A stretch of DNA of 64,000 bases from CAZCEC01 sp964497615 (GCA_964497615.1 CAZCEC010000016.1:1-64000), one strand, 5' to 3'; counted from the first letter of the stretch, positions 1-7,850 are shown. Notes: generated by a model not told the origin, from the sequence alone. A program made the numbers and translations.

Positions 1-1635
1 GTGGCGAATTACGCCTTCAACCCCGGCGTGCTGGAGATCCCGGTCGGCACCACCGTCATCTTCCGCAACGACGACCCCGACCCCCACACCGTCACCTCCG
101 AGACCGGCGCCTTCCCCGAGGGCATCCTCGAAGAGGCCCAGGAATACACTTTCACGTTCGACACGCTCGGCGACTTCGCCTACTACTGCCTGTATCACGG
201 CGCTGAGGGCGGCGTGGGCATGGCCGGCATCGTCCGCGTGCTGGAGGCCGATCAGGTTGCCGCCATCCCCACCGCGGTCGCGCCGCCCGCGCCCACCGCC
301 CAGCCCACCGCCGCCGAACCGCCCGCCGAGCCGCTCGGCCCGCAGTCCGTCGGCTTCGGGGCCTTCAGCGACGGCGCGGCCCGCAGTGATACCTTCACGC
401 TGCACGTTGCCGGTCTGCCGTCCACCACCGGTGAGTATCACGCCTGGCTCACCGGCGCGGGCGGGGATCAGCACCTGGGGGCACTCGCGCCCGACGCGCA
501 GGGCAGCGCCGCCCTCACCTTCGTCAGCCCCGCGGGTGAGAACCTGCTGGCCCGCTACTCCGGCTTCGTAGTCACGGTTGAGACGGCCGACGCGGCGCCC
601 AGCGCGCCCTCGGCCCAGGTGGTGGTGGGCAGCAGCCTTGCGCCCGAGGTGCTCGGTCCGATCCAGCAACTACTTGTCGCCTCGGCCGACGCGCCTGAGA
701 CCACGCCCTATGCCCTCGGCCTGATCTACCTCTCCGAGGAGCTATACCGCCACGCCAAGGCCGTCAACGGCGCGGCCCTGCTGGGCGACTTCGACGGCAT
801 GAACCGCCACATCGAGCACATGCTCACCATCGTGCAGGGGCAGGGGGGTGAGCACTACCGCGACTTCGATAGCGACGGCGCCATCCAAGACCCCGGCGAC
901 GGCTATGGCATCCTGCGCTATGCCGACGGTGTGGCCGCGCAAGCCCTGGCCGCTGGCGCCTCGCCGGGGGTCACGGATAACGTCCGGGTCCATGCGGCCG
1001 AGCTGCAGGTCCTGGCCGCCAACATGCGCCAGTGGGGCAACCAGGTGGTGGACCTGGTCATCCTGGCCCATCAGGCCACCGCCGCCGCCGATCAGCAAGC
1101 CTACGCGGGCGAGGCGCTGGCGGCCACCCGCCACATGCTCGACGGCGTGGATGCCAATGGCAACGGCGAGATCGAGGCCGTGGCCGGCGAGGGCGGCGCC
1201 TACACCGCCTACTTCTCCGCCCAATACTTGGCCGCGCTGGGCGCGCTGCCGGAGGAGGGCTCCGGCGTCGCCACGCCTGTCCCCGCCACCGCCACCCCCG
1301 AGCCGACCGTCGAGTCCACCCCCGAGCCGACGACGGCCGGCGAGACCGTCGCCGCGCCTGGCCCGACGGCGACGCCCGCGCCGGTCTTCATCACCTACTT
1401 CAACTTTGGAATTGACCCGGCCTCCTCCACCATCAAGGTCGGCACGACGGTCACGTTCCTCATCCGCGACAGCCTGCACCAACCGTATAACTTCACCGCG
1501 CCCAACACCTTCGAGGCCCCGCCCGACCTGGGCGACGGGCAGAGCTACCAGCACACATTCACGGAGGCGGGCACCATTACCATCCTGTGCGGCTACCACG
1601 CCAACATGTCCGCCACCCTGGTCATCCAGCCTTAG
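1..1635 (+). CDS. Double-cupredoxin secreted protein, 5' truncated
   Basis: The frame is open to the first base and no signal peptide is visible, so the true start lies upstream. Residues 1-80 form a cupredoxin fold with putative type-1 copper ligands His29, Cys63, His66 and Met74. A central region (about 115-425) is Ala-rich and helical and contains Asp/Asn-rich loops (DANGNGEIE and a DFDSDG segment) that look like calcium-binding loops. A Thr/Pro linker (about 425-465) leads to a second cupredoxin-like domain with a C-x2-H-x2-M cluster (CGYHANM) near the C terminus. The likely role is extracytoplasmic copper binding or electron transfer; the partner is unknown. The next gene is co-directional but separated by an inverted repeat. 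Confidence 0.75.
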   Translation: MANYAFNPGVLEIPVGTTVIFRNDDPDPHTVTSETGAFPEGILEEAQEYTFTFDTLGDFAYYCLYHGAEGGVGMAGIVRVLEADQVAAIPTAVAPPAPTAQPTAAEPPAEPLGPQSVGFGAFSDGAARSDTFTLHVAGLPSTTGEYHAWLTGAGGDQHLGALAPDAQGSAALTFVSPAGENLLARYSGFVVTVETADAAPSAPSAQVVVGSSLAPEVLGPIQQLLVASADAPETTPYALGLIYLSEELYRHAKAVNGAALLGDFDGMNRHIEHMLTIVQGQGGEHYRDFDSDGAIQDPGDGYGILRYADGVAAQALAAGASPGVTDNVRVHAAELQVLAANMRQWGNQVVDLVILAHQATAAADQQAYAGEALAATRHMLDGVDANGNGEIEAVAGEGGAYTAYFSAQYLAALGALPEEGSGVATPVPATATPEPTVESTPEPTTAGETVAAPGPTATPAPVFITYFNFGIDPASSTIKVGTTVTFLIRDSLHQPYNFTAPNTFEAPPDLGDGQSYQHTFTEAGTITILCGYHANMSATLVIQP

Positions 1636-1647
1636 CCGCTCGTAGCG

Positions 1648-1708
1648 TAGTAGCGAATTCATTCGCACCCGGCCGATGCACACCCGGCGGCGAATGAATT
1701 CGCTGCTA
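1648..1708. repeat. Inverted repeat, 19-bp arms
   Basis: The left arm TAGTAGCGAATTCATTCGC (1648-1666) pairs with 1690-1708 with one mismatch across a 23-base loop. No T-tract follows, so it is not a classic intrinsic terminator. It looks like a dispersed REP-type palindrome between two genes. Confidence 0.7.
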
Positions 1709-1721
1709 TGCTGGCGATGAA

Positions 1722-2534
1722 ATGACCGTCACGACTCTCACCGCCGCCTCCACCCTCTCCGGCCTGCAAGAACTGCTGGCCTTCCCCTTCCGCCAGCCGC
1801 GCTGGCAGGAAAAGCTGCTGCTGGCCGCGCTGTTCACGCTGGTCGGCTTTGCCATCCCCCTTGTGCCCACCTTCGTGGTCATGGGCTACTTCGCCGCCGT
1901 TGCGCGCCGGGCCATCACGGAGGGCGTCCTGCACTTGCCTGAGTGGGCCGAGTGGGACCGGCTGTTGTTGGACGGCCTGCGGGTGTTTGGCGTCGGGCTG
2001 ATCTACACCCTGCCCTCGATCGGCCTGATGCTGGTGTCGTTCGCCCTCATGTTTGGCACGTCTGCCTTCGCCGGCCTGCTGGAAAGCGGCGGCGACGAGG
2101 CCATCCTGCGTTTCATGTGGCTGGCGCTGGCTGGCTCGCTGGGTGGCGTGGCGCTGATGGGGCTGGCGCTGCTGATGGCGTTCGTCACGGGCATGGTTTT
2201 GCCGCCGGCCACCATGCACGTCATCGCCACGGGCGACTTCGCGGCCGCCTTCCGCTACCGCGAGTGGTGGCCCATCCTGCGCGCCAACTTCGCCGGTTTT
2301 GTCTGGGCATATCTGCTGGTGATGGGCGTCTCGTTTGCGCTCGGCTTCATCCTCCAGATCCTGTATGTGACCGTGATCCTGTGCTGCCTGATACCCTTCT
2401 TGATGATGGGCATCTCGGTCTACACCAGCGTCATCTACCAGGCTGCCTTCGGCCTGGCCTACCGCGCTGGAGTCGAAAAGCTCTCGCCCGCCGCTGGACC
2501 GGCACCCGCCGCGGCGCCTGACCCGGAAACTTGA
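1722..2534 (+). CDS. DUF4013 family membrane protein
   Basis: The product is 270 residues with about five or six hydrophobic segments. After a short N-terminal stretch it carries the features of DUF4013: a hydrophobic region containing FVVMGYFAAVARR, then LPEWAEWDRLLLDGLR, then several membrane helices rich in Gly and Met. The function of the family is unknown; members are common in archaea, Chloroflexota and Firmicutes. The C terminus is an Ala/Pro-rich tail. The start is the ATG that follows the palindromic repeat; no strong ribosome-binding site is visible. Confidence 0.75.
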   Translation: MTVTTLTAASTLSGLQELLAFPFRQPRWQEKLLLAALFTLVGFAIPLVPTFVVMGYFAAVARRAITEGVLHLPEWAEWDRLLLDGLRVFGVGLIYTLPSIGLMLVSFALMFGTSAFAGLLESGGDEAILRFMWLALAGSLGGVALMGLALLMAFVTGMVLPPATMHVIATGDFAAAFRYREWWPILRANFAGFVWAYLLVMGVSFALGFILQILYVTVILCCLIPFLMMGISVYTSVIYQAAFGLAYRAGVEKLSPAAGPAPAAAPDPET

Positions 2535-2543
2535 TGGCGTCGT

Positions 2544-2632
2544 CCGGCCCTTGATGGGCCGGCCCGCGGCCATGAAGGCCGCGACTACGGGTGATCTCGA
2601 AGCCCGCGGCCCTGAAGGCCGCGACTACGGGT
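2544..2632. repeat. Array of three GC-rich stem-loops, two in a 31-bp direct repeat
   Basis: Three hairpins follow each other: CCGGCCC/GGGCCGG (2544-2562, loop TTGAT), GCGGCC/GGCCGC with loop ATGAA, and GCGGCC/GGCCGC with loop CTGAA. The last two lie in direct repeats of 31 bp at 2562-2592 and 2602-2632 that differ at one base; their period is 40 bp. All loops are five bases. This resembles a mobile REP-type element and may also end transcription of the DUF4013 gene. Confidence 0.75.
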
Positions 2633-2786
2633 AGTCCAGCCAGGTCATCTGACGCCGCAGTAAGCCCACGTATCAGCATCGTCATACCGGGCCGGGGGTT
2701 GCCGGGGAATCTTTTTCCGAGCCGGCGCCCTCAGCCGCCCGCCGGACACCGCCTGGCCCATCTCAAGTCCCCCCTGCCATCCTGCA
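2633..2786. other. Intergenic stretch without a recognised gene
   Basis: This is the remainder of a 313-bp gap (2535-2847) between the DUF4013 gene and the GntR regulator. No credible coding frame, RNA gene or repeat was found here; the gap otherwise holds the hairpin array upstream and the promoter downstream. Confidence 0.5.
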
Positions 2787-2815
2787 TTGACAGATTCGAT
2801 CCCTCACCCTATAAT
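2787..2815 (+). promoter_or_regulatory. Consensus sigma-70 promoter for the GntR regulator
   Basis: TTGACA (2787-2792) is followed, after exactly 17 bases, by TATAAT (2810-2815). Both boxes match the consensus at all six positions. Transcription would start near 2822, giving a leader of about 25 bases with a GAAGGA ribosome-binding site before the ATG at 2848. Confidence 0.85.
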
Positions 2816-2847
2816 TCTTCGTATTCCTCCAATAAATTGAAGGAACT

Positions 2848-3582
2848 ATGGCGAATTCCCTTCCGTTGCCTGGCCTAGTGGATAAGCTCGACTCCGAGCT
2901 GCTCCGCTACATCGTTGCCAGCGGCCGCCAGCCTGGCGAACCGCTGCCCTCGTTGGAACGCCTGAGCGCCGAGCTTAAGCTGAGCATCGGCAAGCTGCGC
3001 GAGCAGCTTCAGGTGGCCCGCGCCCTGGGCTTCGTCGAGGTCCGCACCAACACCGGCATCCGCATCTCCGAGTACAGCTTCCTGGCCGCGGTGCGCTACA
3101 GCCTGCTGTACGCCTTGGCGAATGACCCTTCCCAGTTCACGGCCTTCGGCGAACTGCGCAACCACATCGAGGCGGCTTTTTGGCACGAGGCCGTGGCCTG
3201 CCTCACGCCGGACGACTTCGCCGAGCTGCGCCGCCTCGTCGCCGCGGCCTGGGAGAAGCTCAACGGCCACCCCGTCCAGATTCCCCACGCCGAGCACCGC
3301 AGCCTGCATCTGACGATTTTTAAGCACCTGGACAATGCCTTCGTCAAGGGCTTGCTGGAGGCCTACTGGGAAGCCTACGAGGCCGTCGGCCTGAGCGTCT
3401 TCTCCGACTATCAGTACCTGCGTGAAGTGTGGACGTATCACGAGGGCATCGTGAACGCCCTGGAGGCCGGCGATCCCGAAGAGGGCCATCGCCTGCTGTT
3501 ATTGCACACCGCGCTGCTGCGCTTTCGCGAGCTACCCCGTGGCGAGCGGCCAGACGCCAACCGCCGGTCGGCGTTCGCCTGA
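2848..3582 (+). CDS. FCD-domain GntR-family transcriptional regulator
   Basis: The product is 244 residues. The N-terminal winged helix-turn-helix (about 10-75) has the GntR pattern, with LPSLERLSAELKLSIGKLRE followed by a segment ending GFVEVRTNTGIRI. The helical C-terminal FCD domain (about 90-230) has His residues placed for a metal and ligand pocket: RNHIEAAFWHE, EHRSLHLTIFKH, and a late His in EEGHRLLLLHT. FCD regulators usually sense organic acids. The gene lies 75 bp upstream of korAB on the same strand, so it may control that pair or be co-transcribed with it. No operator could be assigned. Confidence 0.85.
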   Translation: MANSLPLPGLVDKLDSELLRYIVASGRQPGEPLPSLERLSAELKLSIGKLREQLQVARALGFVEVRTNTGIRISEYSFLAAVRYSLLYALANDPSQFTAFGELRNHIEAAFWHEAVACLTPDDFAELRRLVAAAWEKLNGHPVQIPHAEHRSLHLTIFKHLDNAFVKGLLEAYWEAYEAVGLSVFSDYQYLREVWTYHEGIVNALEAGDPEEGHRLLLLHTALLRFRELPRGERPDANRRSAFA

Positions 3583-3625
3583 TGTGATCGTTCGCCCCCG
3601 GCCGTGGCGCTGGCGGGCATTACAC

Positions 3626-3643
3626 GCGCCCTGCACGGGGCGC
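3626..3643 (+). other. Small hairpin just upstream of the korA ribosome-binding site
   Basis: GCGCCC (3626-3631) pairs with GGGCGC (3638-3643) over a six-base loop, three bases before the AAGGAG ribosome-binding site. It has no T-tract. It could influence translation or be chance in this GC-rich DNA. Confidence 0.35.
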
Positions 3644-3657
3644 CAAAGGAGAGTGGT

Positions 3658-5508
3658 ATGAGTGTCACAGAGCTAGAGTCGAGCCCGCGCGTGGAGCCTG
3701 GCGCGGACCGCCCGCCGGTCGTGAATGACTTTTCGATCAGCGTGGCCACCAAGAACGGCTCGGGCAGCCAGACCGCCAACACCACCCTGCTGCGGGCCTT
3801 GTTCAAGATGGGCATCCCCGTCAGCGGCAAGAACCTGTTCCCCTCCAACATCCAGGGCCTGCCCACCTGGTACACCATCCGGCTCAACAGCGAGGGCTTC
3901 ACCGCCCGCCGCCCGCGGGCCGAGATCGTCGTCGCGATGAACCCCGCTACCTGCGTGGAAGACCACGCCCAGGTGGAGCCGGGCGGCGTGTTCATGTATG
4001 CCGACGACCTGAAGATGCCCCTGGACCGGACCGACCTGGCCTACTACCCGATCCCGGCCAAGCGCCTGTCCACCGAGCACGAATCGGATGCCAAGCTGCG
4101 CTCCTACGTCGCCAACATGGTCTATGTCGGCGCGCTGGCGCACCTGCTCGGCATCAGCCTGGACAACATCGAGTCCGCCCTGCTGTTCCACTTTAAGGGC
4201 AAGCGCAAGCCGGTCGACTCGAACATGGCCGTGGTGCGCGCCGCTGCCGCCTGGGCCGCCGAGAACCTGCCCAAGCAGGACCCGTTCCAGGTGGAAGCCA
4301 TGGACCGGACCGACGGCCTGATCATGATTGACGGTAACACGGCCGCGGCGCTGGGCGCCATCTATGGCGGGGTGTCCTTCGCGGCCTGGTATCCCATCAC
4401 CCCGGCCACCAGCCTGGCCGACGCCCTCAACCACTACCTGCCTCGCCTCCGCACCGACCCGGAGACCAAGACGCCGTCGTACTCCGTCATTCAGGCGGAG
4501 GACGAGCTGGCGGCCCTGGGCATGGTGCTGGGGGCAGGGTGGGCGGGTGCACGCGCCATGACCTCCACCTCCGGCCCCGGCATCTCGCTCATGGCCGAGT
4601 TTGCGGGTCTGGGTTTCTTTGCCGAACTGCCTGCCGTGGTGTGGGACATCCAGCGCATGGGCCCCAGCACCGGCTTGCCCACGCGCGTGTCTCAAGGCGA
4701 CGTGCTGTTGGCCTACTACCTGGGCCACGGCGACGCCAAGCAGGTCTGCCTGCTGCCCGGCTCGGTGAAGGAGTGCTTTGAGTTTGGCTGGCGCGCCTTC
4801 GACCTGGCCGAGCGGCTGCAAACCCCCATCTTTGTGCTGAGCGACCTCGACCTGGGCATGAACCACTGGATGACCGAGCCGTTCGAGTATCCCGAGGAGC
4901 CGATGGACCGCGGCAAGGTGCTCTCGGCCGAGGAGGTGGAGCGCATGGGCGGCTTTGCCCGCTACCGCGATGTGGACGGCGACGGCATCGGCTATCGCAC
5001 CCTGCCCGGCACCGACCACCCGCTGGCCGCCTACTTCACGCGCGGCTCCGGCCACAACGAGAAGGCGCAGTACACCGAGCGCCCCGACGATTGGGAAAAG
5101 AACATGGCCCGGCTGGTGCACAAGTTCGAGACCGCCCGCACGATGGTGCCCAAGCCGGTGGTGCAGACGGTGCCCGGCGCGACGGTGGGCATCATCGGCT
5201 TTGGCTCCACCGACCCCGCCATCGAGGAGGCCCGTGCCCGCCTGGCCCGGCTGGGCGTGAAGGTATCGTATCTGCGCGTGCGCGCCTTGCCGCTCACCGA
5301 TGAGGTGACGGACTTCGTGGTCGCCCACGAGTCGGTCTTTGTGGTGGAGATGAATACCGACGCCCAACTGCGCCAGTTGGTACAGCTGCACGTCCCAGCG
5401 CACGACATGCGCGTGCTCGCCGCCAACAAGAGCGACGGGCTGCCCCTGACCGCGCGCTGGATCACCGAGCACATCCAGGCCGCGCTGCGGTCTGCCGAGG
5501 AGGCCTAA
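3658..5508 (+). CDS. korA: 2-oxoacid:ferredoxin oxidoreductase, fused gamma-alpha subunit
   Basis: The product is 616 residues from the ATG at 3658, preceded by an AAGGAG site; longer in-frame starts lack this site. Residues about 20-200 are the gamma domain, beginning FSISVATKNGSGSQTANTTL. The alpha (pyrimidine-binding) domain follows and carries the family motif YPITP near residue 245 (AAWYPITPATSLADAL). The C-terminal part (about 510-610) is the transketolase-C-like domain. With KorB it would reversibly oxidise a 2-oxoacid such as 2-oxoglutarate or pyruvate with CoA, reducing ferredoxin in the cytoplasm. Substrate specificity cannot be read from sequence, so the symbol reflects the family only. 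The korB ATG begins two bases after the stop codon. Confidence 0.88.
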   Translation: MSVTELESSPRVEPGADRPPVVNDFSISVATKNGSGSQTANTTLLRALFKMGIPVSGKNLFPSNIQGLPTWYTIRLNSEGFTARRPRAEIVVAMNPATCVEDHAQVEPGGVFMYADDLKMPLDRTDLAYYPIPAKRLSTEHESDAKLRSYVANMVYVGALAHLLGISLDNIESALLFHFKGKRKPVDSNMAVVRAAAAWAAENLPKQDPFQVEAMDRTDGLIMIDGNTAAALGAIYGGVSFAAWYPITPATSLADALNHYLPRLRTDPETKTPSYSVIQAEDELAALGMVLGAGWAGARAMTSTSGPGISLMAEFAGLGFFAELPAVVWDIQRMGPSTGLPTRVSQGDVLLAYYLGHGDAKQVCLLPGSVKECFEFGWRAFDLAERLQTPIFVLSDLDLGMNHWMTEPFEYPEEPMDRGKVLSAEEVERMGGFARYRDVDGDGIGYRTLPGTDHPLAAYFTRGSGHNEKAQYTERPDDWEKNMARLVHKFETARTMVPKPVVQTVPGATVGIIGFGSTDPAIEEARARLARLGVKVSYLRVRALPLTDEVTDFVVAHESVFVVEMNTDAQLRQLVQLHVPAHDMRVLAANKSDGLPLTARWITEHIQAALRSAEEA

Positions 5509-5509
5509 C

Positions 5510-6556
5510 ATGACCACTGCTGCCCGCCCGGCCCGCGCGCCGGCCGTCAACCTGATCGGCCTGGCCAAGACGGACTATCGCGGCTCCGATTCGACCCTGT
5601 GCGCCGGCTGCGGCCATGACTCCATCTCATCGCAGATCATCACCGCCTGCTACGAGTTGGGCATCCGCCCCGAGCGCGTCATCAAATTCAGCGGCATCGG
5701 CTGTTCCAGCAAGAGCCCGGCCTACTTCATGAGCCGCTCGTTCGGCTTCAACGCCCTGCATGGGCGCATGCCGTCCATCGCCACCGGCGCGCTGGTGGCC
5801 AACCACACCCTCGCCGGCATCGGCGTCAGCGGCGACGGCGACACCGGCAGCATCGGCATGGGCCAGTTCAAGCACATGATGCGCCGCAACACGCGCATGC
5901 TTTACATCGTCGAGAACAACGGCGTTTACGGCCTTACCAAGGGCCAGTTCTCCGCCACCGCCGACATGGGCCAGGAGCTTAAGTACGCCGGCCTCAATGA
6001 ATTGCCGCCGATTGACCTGTGCCTGGAGGCGCTGGTGGCCGACTGCGGCTTCGTGGCCCGCTCCTTTGCCGGCGACCCGAAGCAGGTGGTGCCCCTTATC
6101 AAGGCCGCCCTCAGCCACCGCGGCACGGCCCTGCTGGATATCATCAGCCCGTGCGTCACCTTCAACAACCGCGACGACTCCACCAAGAGCTATGCCTGGG
6201 GCCGCGCCAACGACGAGCGCATCAACGACTTCACCTACGTGCCGCCGCAGGAAGAGATCACGGTGGACTATGCCGAGGGCGAGGTCAAGGAAGTGGAACT
6301 GCACGACGGCTCGACCATCGTGCTCAAGAAGCTCGATAACAGCCACGACCCCACCGACCGCGCCGCCGCCCTGCGCCTGCTGGATGAGGCCCGCGCCAGG
6401 CAGCAGTTCATCACCGGGCTGATCTACGTCAACGGCGACCGGCCCGGCCTGGCGGAGTATGAGCGCCTGGGCGAGCTGCCCCTGGCGGCCATGCCGCCCG
6501 AGCGCCTGCGCCCGTCGCGTGAGTCGCTGGAAAAGATCATCGCCGGCATGAAGTAG
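5510..6556 (+). CDS. korB: 2-oxoacid:ferredoxin oxidoreductase, TPP-binding beta subunit
   Basis: The product is 348 residues. It contains CAGCGH at 31-36, GIGCSS around 62-67 and the thiamine-diphosphate motif GDGDTGSIGMGQ followed by VENNGVYGLTKGQ. Cys31, Cys34, Cys65 and Cys215 have almost the same spacing as the four [4Fe-4S] ligands known in the two-subunit archaeal enzyme from Sulfolobus tokodaii, so the cluster is very likely present. No separate delta (ferredoxin-like) subunit is encoded nearby, which matches the two-subunit class. It is translationally linked to korA. Confidence 0.9.
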   Translation: MTTAARPARAPAVNLIGLAKTDYRGSDSTLCAGCGHDSISSQIITACYELGIRPERVIKFSGIGCSSKSPAYFMSRSFGFNALHGRMPSIATGALVANHTLAGIGVSGDGDTGSIGMGQFKHMMRRNTRMLYIVENNGVYGLTKGQFSATADMGQELKYAGLNELPPIDLCLEALVADCGFVARSFAGDPKQVVPLIKAALSHRGTALLDIISPCVTFNNRDDSTKSYAWGRANDERINDFTYVPPQEEITVDYAEGEVKEVELHDGSTIVLKKLDNSHDPTDRAAALRLLDEARARQQFITGLIYVNGDRPGLAEYERLGELPLAAMPPERLRPSRESLEKIIAGMK

Positions 6557-6573
6557 GCCGCACACGCCGTGCC

Positions 6574-6602
6574 TTGACACACCAGGACTTCGATACTATA
6601 CT
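6574..6602 (+). promoter_or_regulatory. Sigma-70 promoter of the CsoR-like/OsmC/thioredoxin operon
   Basis: TTGACA (6574-6579), a 17-base spacer and TATACT (6597-6602) give a near-consensus promoter 18 bases after the korB stop. Its -10 box is also the left arm of the operator palindrome described next. Confidence 0.85.
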
Positions 6603-6615
6603 GGGGTGGAGTATA
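6597..6615. promoter_or_regulatory. Putative operator for the CsoR/CstR-like repressor
   Basis: TATACT and AGTATA are exact 6-bp inverted repeats around a G-rich seven-base centre (GGGGTGG). CsoR-family proteins are known to bind AT-rich inverted repeats flanking a G/C tract. The site overlaps the -10 box and ends 15 bases before the repressor start, as expected for autorepression. Confidence 0.7.
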
Positions 6616-6630
6616 CGGAAAGTCCTCAGC

Positions 6631-6900
6631 ATGTCCGATCCAGTTGATCCCAAGGCAGACTTGCTCAAGCGCCTGCGCCGCATCGAGGGCCAGGTGCGCG
6701 GCGTCGCCCGCATGGTCGAGGAGGACCGGGACTGCCGCGAGGTGCTGCAACAGCTTTCCGCCATCCGGGCCGCGGCCAATCAGGTCAGTCTGCTCATGGC
6801 CCGCACCTACGCCTGCCAGTGCCTCACCGATACGCAGGAATCGAGCGACCCGGAGGCTCTCGTGGATGACCTGATCCAGGTCCTCAGCCGGGCAGCCTGA
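6631..6900 (+). CDS. CsoR/CstR-family (DUF156) transcriptional repressor
   Basis: The product is 89 residues, starting at the ATG inside a slightly longer open frame whose upstream part is promoter. The fold signature LLKRLRRIEGQVRGVARMVE at the N terminus is typical of the all-helical CsoR family. Counting from Cys35, the copper-sensing pattern Cys-His-Cys (offsets +25 and +29 in CsoR) reads Cys35, Tyr60, Cys64, with an extra Cys62 (ACQC). The missing His and retained Cys pair resemble the persulfide sensor CstR more than a Cu(I) sensor. The downstream OsmC-like and thioredoxin genes also suggest thiol or sulfane-sulfur stress rather than copper efflux. Confidence 0.85.
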   Translation: MSDPVDPKADLLKRLRRIEGQVRGVARMVEEDRDCREVLQQLSAIRAAANQVSLLMARTYACQCLTDTQESSDPEALVDDLIQVLSRAA

Positions 6901-6917
6901 AGTGGAAGGATCGTCCC

Positions 6918-7349
6918 GTGGCGGTTGATATCAAGCACTCCGTCGCCGTCTGGCGCGAGGGCACGGCCTTCGAGGTCACGGCCGACTCCGGCCAGCGCCT
7001 GATCACCGATGGCGCGGCGAAGGCCGGCCAAAGCCCGATGGAGATGCTGCTCACTGCGCTGGCCGGCTGCACCGGCGCGGATGTGATGGATATCCTGCGC
7101 AAGAAGCGCCAGGACGTCACCGGCCTGGAAGTGCGCGTCACCGGCCAGCGGCGCGAGGAGCACCCCCGCATCTACACCGACGTGGAGGTCCTGTTCATCG
7201 TCACCGGCCGCAACATCCAGCCCGAAGCCGTCAGCCGCGCCATCGAGCTGTCGCGCGAGAAGTATTGTTCTGTCACGGCCATGTTCCGGGGCACTGCCAC
7301 CGTAACCTGCCGTCAAGAAATCCGTGCCGTCGAGGCCGAAGCCGCCTGA
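6918..7349 (+). CDS. OsmC/Ohr-like thiol-dependent protein
   Basis: The product is 143 residues from a GTG start with GTGGAAGGA upstream. It has the OsmC fold pattern, GQSPMEMLLTALAGCTGADV, with Cys51, and a second conserved Cys117 in EKYCSVTAMF. In OsmC/Ohr proteins such a Cys pair reduces organic hydroperoxides in the cytoplasm; some relatives have other or unknown roles. It sits 17 bp after the CsoR-like repressor and 36 bp before thioredoxin, which could recycle its disulfide. Confidence 0.85.
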   Translation: MAVDIKHSVAVWREGTAFEVTADSGQRLITDGAAKAGQSPMEMLLTALAGCTGADVMDILRKKRQDVTGLEVRVTGQRREEHPRIYTDVEVLFIVTGRNIQPEAVSRAIELSREKYCSVTAMFRGTATVTCRQEIRAVEAEAA

Positions 7350-7385
7350 AGCGGCCCGGTCACTGTTTGAGGAGGTCTTGGTCCA

Positions 7386-7760
7386 ATGGCTGAACCCATG
7401 CACATTACCGATGATCAATTTGAAACCGCCGTCCTGAAGTCGGCCACGCCCGTCATCGTGGACTTTTGGGCGCCCTGGTGCGGCCCCTGCCGCCAGATCG
7501 CTCCGAGCCTGGAGAAGATTGCCAACGAGTACGACGGCAAGGTGGTCGTCGCCAAGGTGAACACCGACGAGGACCCGCGCTGGGCGCAGGAATACGAGGT
7601 CACCGGCATCCCCACCATGCTCTTCGTGGCCGAGGGCAAGGTGGTCTACCGCCAGGTGGGCGCGGTGCCCTTCGGTTATCTTAAGAAGATCGTGGACGAG
7701 TTCCTCAAGGTCGTCTCGCCCGAGGCCGCGTCTGCCACCTCGGCTCCCGCACAGGCCTAG
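7386..7760 (+). CDS. trxA: Thioredoxin
   Basis: The product is 124 residues with the canonical active site WCGPC (Cys32, Cys35) and the cis-Pro motif GIPTMLF near residue 78. A GAGGAGG ribosome-binding site precedes the ATG. Relative to a standard 105-110-residue thioredoxin it has a short Ala/Ser/Pro-rich tail. It is the last gene of the repressor-OsmC-thioredoxin operon and is followed by a strong terminator. Its probable role is cytoplasmic disulfide reduction, possibly serving the OsmC-like protein. Confidence 0.93.
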   Translation: MAEPMHITDDQFETAVLKSATPVIVDFWAPWCGPCRQIAPSLEKIANEYDGKVVVAKVNTDEDPRWAQEYEVTGIPTMLFVAEGKVVYRQVGAVPFGYLKKIVDEFLKVVSPEAASATSAPAQA

Positions 7761-7790
7761 CCCTCGCCCTCAGCGTTGGTGGCTTAAACC

Positions 7791-7828
7791 ACAGCCCGGC
7801 TGATGTTTCAGCCGGGCTGTTTGTGTTG
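7791..7828. terminator. Bidirectional intrinsic terminator between trxA and fabH
   Basis: A perfect 13-bp stem (ACAGCCCGGCTGA at 7791-7803 with 7808-7820) and a four-base loop are followed by TTGTGTTG. On the opposite strand the stem is followed by TGGTTT. It separates two convergent operons and can serve both. Confidence 0.8.
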
Positions 7829-7850
7829 CCGATGTTTGTCGAACTGCCGC

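Noticed and set aside
3673..5568. Long open frame (631 codons) on the - strand opposite korA
   Set aside because: It mirrors the codon frame of a well-supported gene. Its sequence is rich in Gly, Ala, His and Val with no recognised motif, as expected from high GC at third positions.
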